Shown: positions 57,270-64,000 of the stretch, one piece after another
Layout: the number at the start of each line of letters is the position of its first letter
Numbering within the stretch: the stretch's first letter is position 1
Assembly: GCF_030272615.1 (NCBI RefSeq)
Contig: NC_081411.1
Coordinates: 186,458,949-186,522,948, forward strand
Origin: Cryptomeria japonica
Taxonomy: Eukaryota > Streptophyta > Pinopsida > Cupressales > Cupressaceae
Reading direction: 5' to 3'
Length of the DNA: 64,000 bases
Notes under the pieces: generated by a model
Seen by the model: only the letters and a program-made list of their open reading frames with translations
What the model was told of the DNA's origin: nothing
The model's database searches: none
Made by a program: the position numbers and the translations under genes

Positions 57270-59490
57270 TGGCACGCCCGGTGGGACTCTTGTCCCTTTG
57301 CATTTAACACTTTGGTTGCAGATTTTGCATTTTTGAAGTTGCAGATCGGACATTTTTCGACGGCATTTTAGGTATTTCCGCGTCTGCGAGCGTTCGAATC
57401 GCATCTCTGAGTTTCAGAAGTGTCTGCGAAATCAGGAATCGCGTCTGCGTTTTTGTCAAAATTTATTTTGCAGGTTTCCGGAAGCTGCGTCTGTGTTTTC
57501 TAACCGCGTCTGAGAAGCATCTACCCGCGTCTGCATTCTGGAAAAGCGTCTGTGTTCTCTGAGCGCCTCTGTGCATCACAGAACCGCGTCTGTGTCGTAC
57601 AGACGTGTCTGTGTCTGGTATAACTGCGTCTATGTTTACTGTTTTGAAATTTTCAAATTTTCTTTGATTCAATTTTTCAGATTTCGCGCTTAGGGTTTCA
57701 GATCTGGTTTACTTTTGGACTAACCCTTGCAGATCTGACTAACCAAGTTTGTGCAGCTTGCTTTGGAAGCAAAAAAACGTTTTTGTTGAAGGCCCTTTTT
57801 CACAAAGTCTTTTTGGGTTTTCTAAAATTTACCTAACTTGTGTGCTTGCAGGAAGGGGTTATCATTTGAAACAACCCAAACTACTAACAAATTTTGTTGC
57901 AGGGCCTTGGCTAGGGTTTTGTAATTTTGTTGTGTGCCTTGTTTTCATAGATTAGCAAACACTTCCATTGGTGCACTAAAATTGAATCATTGTCTTTTGT
58001 GTCTTGAGCAATAGGCTCTTTTTGTTTAATCTTTAGAGGGCCTGTCTTCCCGTGTGGTCATTAGGACTACTAGTGAGAAGAGAACGACCCAAGTGGTACC
58101 AAAAGAAAAGCCATCTTCTTCCAAGCCACTATAATCAAATGTATTCATGGTGAAAACTATGAATAACGTGTGCTGATTAGTTCATACTGACACTATGTCT
58201 CCCCATAAACCCGTTTGATCAAATTTATTTGATCATTTGTAGGGCGTAACCCCTACCGGCTGGGAGCCTTCTGTATTTACAGAGCTAAAAGTGCCGCATG
58301 TATGGCCACACGAGCGGATGCCCTTACTAGCACCTTTTTATTTTAGAAGCCCAAATCCTTCTAGTTGTTGAGGCAGGAGGTCGGACCTCTGGTAGTGGCC
58401 CACACACATACGGTTCTTAGTAGAGATACAAAGTTCGCCATGGGGAGTTTTCATGGGGACTGATGCTTGGCTGACCCGAGAAGTGAGTGTCGAGGGTGGA
58501 GCCAGTGAGGTCAAGCATCTAAGTATCCGCTCTGAATAGCGTAGCCTCGGGGGTAAAACCCAATGTGGGATCAACAACTATTGTCTTGGCCAGCCCTAAG
58601 ATTTGTGCTTGTCTTATGTTAAACACTCAAACATTCAAGACCAAACAACAAAACATTGTGTCTTTTGTGTCTTCAAGTGTATGCAAAACATTTTACATCA
58701 CACAACACACTTTTGGAGTCTAAATAGCTTGTAAACATTGAGTCATCAACATTGTGTCCTCTTGTCACGAAAAACAGTCAAACAGTCAGATTTGGTCATA
58801 ACAAGACAACTTCACAGATTGGGAAAATTCCACGAAGTTTACAGAAACGCGTCTGTGTCTGTTTTAACCGCGTCTACGTCATATAAGCGCGTCTGTGAAG
58901 GGCAGAATAGCGTCTGTTTTTTTAGCAGCGTCTGTGTCTAACAGAGAGGCGTCTGTGTCTGGGAATCACGTCTGTGAAGTATACAGAGGCGTCTGTGTCA
59001 GGAATTGAAAACTTTTACAGTCCAGCAAACAAAGGAAATCGGTTTCGGCATACTTGAGCTTCCTAGGTTGTCTCTTCAGGTTTCATCTAGCATTCAACCT
59101 GTTCTAAGGTCTCATACAGTCCATCATTGCTTCACATCTCATTTTACATTCATACTTGTCTAAACTTGGGTCAAAAAGGTCACTTGCTTGTCCTCACTAT
59201 ACTTTTTCAACACACTACATACAACTACACTTTGCTAAGTGGTCCCTCATCGAGGTTTCTTACCTTTGGGTCTCATTTGGTCTTACTTAGAGTCAAGGTC
59301 AACTTACCTCATCAAGAGAAACAATCATCTCTTTGGAAGTCACACCTACTCTACTACTTACATACTTGGTCTTACACTTTGGACATTTCAAGTACACCTC
59401 AAGATTCATTTACACTCCATACAACTCTTGGTCTTCCATACTCTTTTCATATTTTTCATCTAGTCTCTCACATCTTGGTCAAACACCTAG
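57270..59490 (+). other. Leader of the second Tat element with GCGTCTGTG repeat clusters
   Basis: Two clusters of a degenerate nonamer GCGTCTGTG: about 13 copies at 57378-57640 and about 8 at 58846-59010, spaced about 15-45 bases apart. Between them 58200-58600 is GC-richer and may fold. Nothing in the leader looks coding. Confidence 0.7.
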
Positions 59491-59493
59491 TTC

Positions 59494-61633
59494 ATGGTTG
59501 AAACCCGTCTTCAAAAATCTAGGAGAATAGCTAAAGAAGCTCAAGAATCCGCAAACATGAGTTCTTATGAGTATGACAATGATTTATTTTATAATCCTGA
59601 GCACACTACATTACTAGACATGGATGTTTATAGAAACAATTCAAATGTGGAAAACACAAACACTACAAACAATAATGCTACACGCAATGACAATGTGGAC
59701 AACCTTTCAATACTATCAGCAGACATAGAAGAATCCATAATGAACCCTCATTTCAATAGGTTGGTTGAAGAGATAATGAGGAGAGATCGACAATACTTCT
59801 TACACATGATGGCACAAAGTGGAGCTAAAATACCTCATGACTTTGACATGTCTCAACTTATGGAAAGTCGACCCTCGCAACAAACTCAATCCAACATGGA
59901 TCAAAGGAGACCAAATAGTGGAGGAAATAGAGCACCGAATATGATGCCAGAATCACTGTCAGTTTTACTTCAAAAACCAGAAATCCCACATACACAAGCT
60001 CAAACATATGATACTTACCTTCGAAGACCATCATGGAAGCCTTATGTGGATAGATATGCTCAATCACATGCTCAAGGTATGGATCAATCAAAACAAGTGG
60101 ATCCTCAAAGGCATCCTCAAAATTTTGACACAAGGAAACCTCATGTCAAAATTGGGGGCAACACAATGGAAAATGAAATGCCTATTGAATATGGTATATA
60201 TGCACAAAATAGATATGGGGTTCCTCAACATGAAGTTATGCCAAGTGCTCCATATATGCCACAGCAATATAGACCTCCATATGGACATGTCTACGATCAG
60301 TATCATCCATACATGCAACAAGCTCCTCCTCAAATGGGTGTTTCAAACACGGGGTATGCTACAAGAAATCCATCTCCTCCTAAAAACAATTTGGAGCAAC
60401 AAATAAGAGATTTACAAAAGAAAATGGAGGACATGAGTACATCAAAACCAACATACACTATGAGAGATATATGTCCTTATCCCTTTGATAAGAGCATTCC
60501 AATGCCTCCGTTTCCTGCACACTTTGTGACACCAAAATTTGACAAGTATAGAGGGAAAGGAGACCCCAAGGCACACATAAGACAATTTTTCATAGCCTGC
60601 ATAGAGGTAGCGGCAGAAGAAACATACTTGATGAGGTTGTTCCCGCAGAGCTTAGGCGATCAAGCTATGGAATGGTTTTCTCAATTACCCCTTGGTATTA
60701 AGTCGTGGGGCGACTTAGCAGAAGCATTTATTCAGCATTTCTCTTACAACATAGAAACAGATGTCTCAGTTACTACCTTGTACAATACTAAACAAAAGGA
60801 AGGAGAATCTTTCGCAACATTTTTACAAAGATGGAGAAATCTAGCTAGCAGATGTTCTTGCGAAATCCCACAAACAAATGGTGGAAATGTTCACTCAAAA
60901 CGTTAACAAGGACATTGGATATGATCTCAGGAAAGCTTGTTTATCCACATTCAAGGATGTTATTGAAAAGGGCCTAGCAACAGAAAAGGTCTTAATTGAA
61001 CAAGGAGTCATCAAGATATTCAAAGAAAACAAAGAGGAATTTAAAGGAAAAGACAAGCCAAGATTCTGGAATAAGAACAAGAACACGGTTAATGATGGTG
61101 TTGTTGATGCTAATACAGTGAGACCAAAGTTCATCTTTTCTGGATCAAGTTCTACAAATAATCAAGTGAACACTCAAACAACTTCTAAACCGCGAAGGAA
61201 GTACACTCCATTGGGAGAACCACTTGAATCAGTATTCAAAAAGCTTGTGGCAAACAAAGTGATCACAGTTCCAGATTTTCCTCCATATGAACCAAAGGTC
61301 AAACCAAATTGGTGGAATGATGATGAGTATTGTGAATTTCATAAGAGCAAGGGTCATAAGACAGGTAATTGCCATCGACTAAAGAACATTGTGCAAGATC
61401 TCATTGATAGGGGTGATATTGAGATTGAGGGACATTCATCTAATCAAGAACATGAGATGTTTAAGGAACCATTCCCAAAACATGACAAAGGAAAAGCCAA
61501 AGTCACAGATGATCAAGCCAATTACACTAGAGCACCTTATAATTATGATTCTACTATCAATCACATCTCAATGGACAATTATATCTCTACTATTACTATC
61601 AAGAACAAAAATCCTGAGAATCCTTCTCAGTGA
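59494..61633 (+). other. gag region of the second Tat element
   Basis: Begins at the ATG at 59494 (MVETRLQKSRRIAKE). The first 300 residues are Gln/Pro/Tyr-rich. Then comes the capsid-type segment found in plant Gypsy gag (PKFDKYRGKGDPKAHIRQF, QAMEWFSQLP, KEGESFATFLQRWRN) and, later, a zinc-binding-like box CEFHKSKGHKTGNCHRLK (near 61330-61385). Family: Retrotrans_gag of Tat-type elements. Part of a slightly broken element. Confidence 0.75.
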
Positions 61634-61717
61634 CCCAAGATTTTCCTAAGAGCTGTTGGATCTTCGTCCGAATCTACCTCCGAATGTCATGTTACAACCC
61701 GTCGAGGTAAGATTACG

Positions 61718-63181
61718 TTGCCAGGTGCCTCTACTAAAAACACCGCTTCTTCATCTACCAAACCTGAGTATGACCTTGTAGAACAGTTAGGGAAGACACC
61801 CGCACTCATCTCCATCCTTGAGCTTCTATGCATATCCCCCGCTCATAAAGCTATCCTTGACAAAATCTTGAGAGACACTGTCGTTCCTACTGATTTGAAC
61901 GTGGACCAGTTTCAAGCCATGGTGGGATACCTTTCCATTCCGCATTCCCTTACGTTCACAGAAGCCGATGATGCCTCCGTAAGTCAGCCTCATAATGCAC
62001 CTTTACACGTTGAAGCCTTCATACATAAACATCGAATAAAGCGAGTCCTGATAGATGGAGGAGCAGGTCTAAACATTTGTACCTTGAGCACCATTAAACA
62101 ATTGGGATATTCTGACAAGGCTGTCAATTCTACAAACCAAATCACCATCAAGGCGTATGATGATGAAGAGCATTCATCCAAGGGCACAGTCACCTTACCG
62201 CTAAGAATTGGGCCAGTCACAAAGGATGTGGTTTGTCAAGTCCTAGATCTAGATCTCACATATAACATATTGCTAGGACGTCCTTGGATTCATGAAATGA
62301 GGGCAGTCCCATCAACATATCATCAATGCATTAAGTTTCCTCATAATGGAGTCGAGGTAATGGTCAACGGTGATCCAAATCCGTTCATATATTGCAATAA
62401 CTTGAGATCACATACTGAGACCATCATTCCCAGTAATCGTGAGGCTACTCCTTCTTCGGCATACATTGATCCCGAGTCATTGAAACCTTCGACATCAAGA
62501 CAAGGTGAACTTAAAAGCAAATTTCAAGACAAAGGCATGGGAGAATACACCTTGAATCAGACCATGTTTTTACGACAAGTTATGAGTTCTCCAAAAGAAT
62601 ATGGGAGGCCACATCCTAACAAGCAAATCTCCGTCATGATACTCAAATGGGATCCTACTACCTTTCAAAGATGGGGTGAACTAGAAGAGGAAAATTTATA
62701 TAAAATGCTCTATAAAGACATTGAAGAGGATGCACAAGATCAGATTATTCTACCCTGTGAGAATTATGGCAAAGGCTTCAAAATTCTACAAAGATTCGGG
62801 TATGATGGAAAAAGCCCTCTCGGATTACGCAAAGAAGGCGCCATGGAGCCCTTACAACCTGAATTAACTGTAAGATGGGAACGCTCAAAGGGACTTGGTT
62901 TTCTGACTTCTAAGAGACACAATAAAAGAACAGAAAGGACCTCACAAATCAAAGTTGCTGATGTTCAACAAGAGGATTACTATTCCACAGACTCCAATGA
63001 ATGGGAATGGGGTTCAGACAAATCCTCCAGTGACTATGAGCTCACCGAGACATTCAGAGAGCCAGATGAACCTACAGAAGAGGAGGAATTTTACAAAAAT
63101 TCAGAGTTGGTCAAGAAACAACTCATAAGGATTTCCCACAGTCTTCGTTTCAAGGTCTTAGGTCGAAATCACATAGGATGA
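61718..63181 (+). CDS. Aspartic protease with G-patch domain (second Tat element)
   Basis: About 487 codons. Residues 100-210 resemble a retropepsin: VLIDGGAGLNI gives the catalytic D-G-G-A at about 113-116 (usual form D-S/T-G-A), and ILLGRPWIHEM near residue 185 is the matching GRPW segment. Residues about 349-393 form a G-patch (YGKGFKILQRFGYDGKSPLG, ending KGLGF), a glycine-rich RNA-binding module also found after the protease of some betaretroviruses. The C-terminal 90 residues are acidic. The first codon is uncertain because no ATG lies at the 5' edge; the region would be made from a longer polyprotein. Confidence 0.75.
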   Translation: MPGASTKNTASSSTKPEYDLVEQLGKTPALISILELLCISPAHKAILDKILRDTVVPTDLNVDQFQAMVGYLSIPHSLTFTEADDASVSQPHNAPLHVEAFIHKHRIKRVLIDGGAGLNICTLSTIKQLGYSDKAVNSTNQITIKAYDDEEHSSKGTVTLPLRIGPVTKDVVCQVLDLDLTYNILLGRPWIHEMRAVPSTYHQCIKFPHNGVEVMVNGDPNPFIYCNNLRSHTETIIPSNREATPSSAYIDPESLKPSTSRQGELKSKFQDKGMGEYTLNQTMFLRQVMSSPKEYGRPHPNKQISVMILKWDPTTFQRWGELEEENLYKMLYKDIEEDAQDQIILPCENYGKGFKILQRFGYDGKSPLGLRKEGAMEPLQPELTVRWERSKGLGFLTSKRHNKRTERTSQIKVADVQQEDYYSTDSNEWEWGSDKSSSDYELTETFREPDEPTEEEEFYKNSELVKKQLIRISHSLRFKVLGRNHIG

Positions 63182-63183
63182 GG

Positions 63184-64000
63184 ACACCTGTCCCGGAAGG
63201 CGCTACTAGTGATGACAATTTGGATTCGCTCGCGATCGAAACGGATGAGGAGAGTGCCATCGATGACCTCGACGATTGCCTCGACATACCTGAATATAAC
63301 CACATCTTCACTATTAGCCCTGCAAATTCTGAAAACACTAAAGATCTTTCCCTTGTTCACCCCCAACTCATTGACTGGGATCATGAAGGACCAGCACAAT
63401 TTGATACATTTAAAAATGACGAAGCCATTATCGACTATCTTGGCATACGAGATGATCTTCCCCCTAGAGACCACAAAGCAGGATACACCATAGAACTCAA
63501 CAACATGGCATACTTTGGTGAGGGTGTCGGACCTTCCAGTCACAAAAATGTGAAAATAAGAACAAAACAAGGATCTTATGGCGAAAACCACACTGTGGTG
63601 CTATCTGATCCCAAAAAAGTAAAAAGAAAGGACGTATCTGAGGGCGAAAACCTCTCTGAGGCACCCGAAGATGGAAGGCTTGACATTCTCCCAGCATCAT
63701 ATGAGGAAAAATCATCCATGTTGGTAGAGGAGACTATCAAGACAAATATTGGTACAGAAGAAGTTCCACACAACATATTCCTGCCTCAATCCTTGACAGA
63801 GTCCGAAAGGGCAAAATTCATAAGCTTCTTCAAGGAACGACAAATCAACTTTGCATGGTCATACGCTGATATGCCTGGACTAGATCCGGATTTGGTAATG
63901 CATCATTTGACAGTCAAACCAGGGGCAAAGCTAGTAAAACAGAAATTAAGGAAAATGCATCCGCAAGTGGCATTACTAGTCAAAGCAAAGCTGGAGAAAT
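63184..64000 (+). other. Linker and start of reverse transcriptase (second Tat element), cut by window end
   Basis: An acidic linker (IETDEESAIDDLDDCLDIPE) is followed from about 63770 by the opening of a Gypsy reverse transcriptase: FLPQSLTESERAKFISFFKE, FAWSYADMPGLDPDLVMHHL and KQKLRKMHPQ. The catalytic YxDD lies beyond the window. Confidence 0.75.

Larger units (their letters stand above)
56499..64000 (+). mobile_element. Gypsy/Tat-type LTR retrotransposon (second element), runs off the window
   Basis: Parts in order: LTR (56499-57266), primer site TGGCACGCCCGGTGGGAC (57270), a 2.2-kb leader with two clusters of GCGTCTGTG-like motifs, gag (59494-61633), protease with a G-patch domain (61718-63181), a linker and the start of reverse transcriptase (to 64000). 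The LTR and leader are typical of the Tat/Ogre branch of plant Gypsy elements. The copy looks relatively young because long frames survive, with about two or three breaks. The 3' LTR lies outside, so age cannot be judged from LTR comparison here. Confidence 0.8.

Noticed and set aside
1-64000. tRNA, rRNA or other structural RNA genes
   Set aside because: No cloverleaf with intact A and B boxes or rRNA core sequence was recognised apart from the SINE head and retroelement primer sites.

Overview
The window reads as nuclear DNA of a large, repeat-rich plant genome. I infer a conifer or other gymnosperm. The DNA is AT-rich and gene-poor, the genes are small families of intronless F-box/kelch genes and an ankyrin-PGG gene, and the right half is packed with nested Copia and Gypsy/Tat LTR elements. 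No bacterial, organellar or viral gene set is present. The species is an inference; no species marker was seen.

Left half (1-36.9 kb): a decayed F-box/kelch cluster. Three genes are whole: 7207-8340 (-), 26792-27946 (+) and the more divergent 32097-33242 (-). Four more copies are broken: an N-terminal stub at 4252-4335 (+), a scrambled copy at 4336-4968 (-), a 5'-truncated copy at 18692-19165 (-) and a frameshifted copy at 35715-36858 (+). An F-box-type promoter at 1-220 implies another copy just left of the window. The copies and several kilobases of flank are related as inverted duplications: 2.5-4.3 kb with 33.2-34.9 kb; 4.3-6.6 kb with 25.3-27.9 kb; 12.9-19.45 kb with 26.4-32.1 kb; 7.2-8.8 kb with 35.3-36.9 kb. 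A direct duplication joins 0.25-2.06 kb and 12.07-12.9 kb. Because both arms are visible, three younger insertions can be read against their own empty sites: a hAT-type element with an 8-bp target duplication, an unassigned terminal-inverted-repeat element with a 5-bp duplication, and a tRNA-derived SINE. An ankyrin-repeat/PGG-domain (ACD6-like) pseudogene lies in the spacer between the F-box copies at 19 and 27 kb, with a small tandem array of TGACG motifs upstream.

Right half (36.9-64 kb): almost entirely transposable-element fossils. In order: a broken Copia remnant (37.2-39.3 kb); a tandem triplication with a 356-bp unit (39.45-40.5 kb); a complete LTR-to-LTR element with 5-bp target duplications and no recognisable pol (40892-48587); a Copia element (49965-54535) cut by a Gypsy/Tat element (LTR 54536-55888), itself followed by a second Gypsy/Tat element (LTR 56499-57266) that runs off the window after gag, protease with a G-patch domain, and the start of reverse transcriptase.

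The host genes probably act as follows. The F-box proteins would be substrate adaptors of SCF ubiquitin ligases. The ankyrin-PGG locus would have encoded a membrane protein of a family linked to defence signalling, but this copy is dead. The least expected structures are the short repeated motifs just after the primer-binding sites of both Tat elements, the arrays of AT palindromes opening both Tat LTRs, and the non-autonomous element with its second, unrecognised open reading frame.
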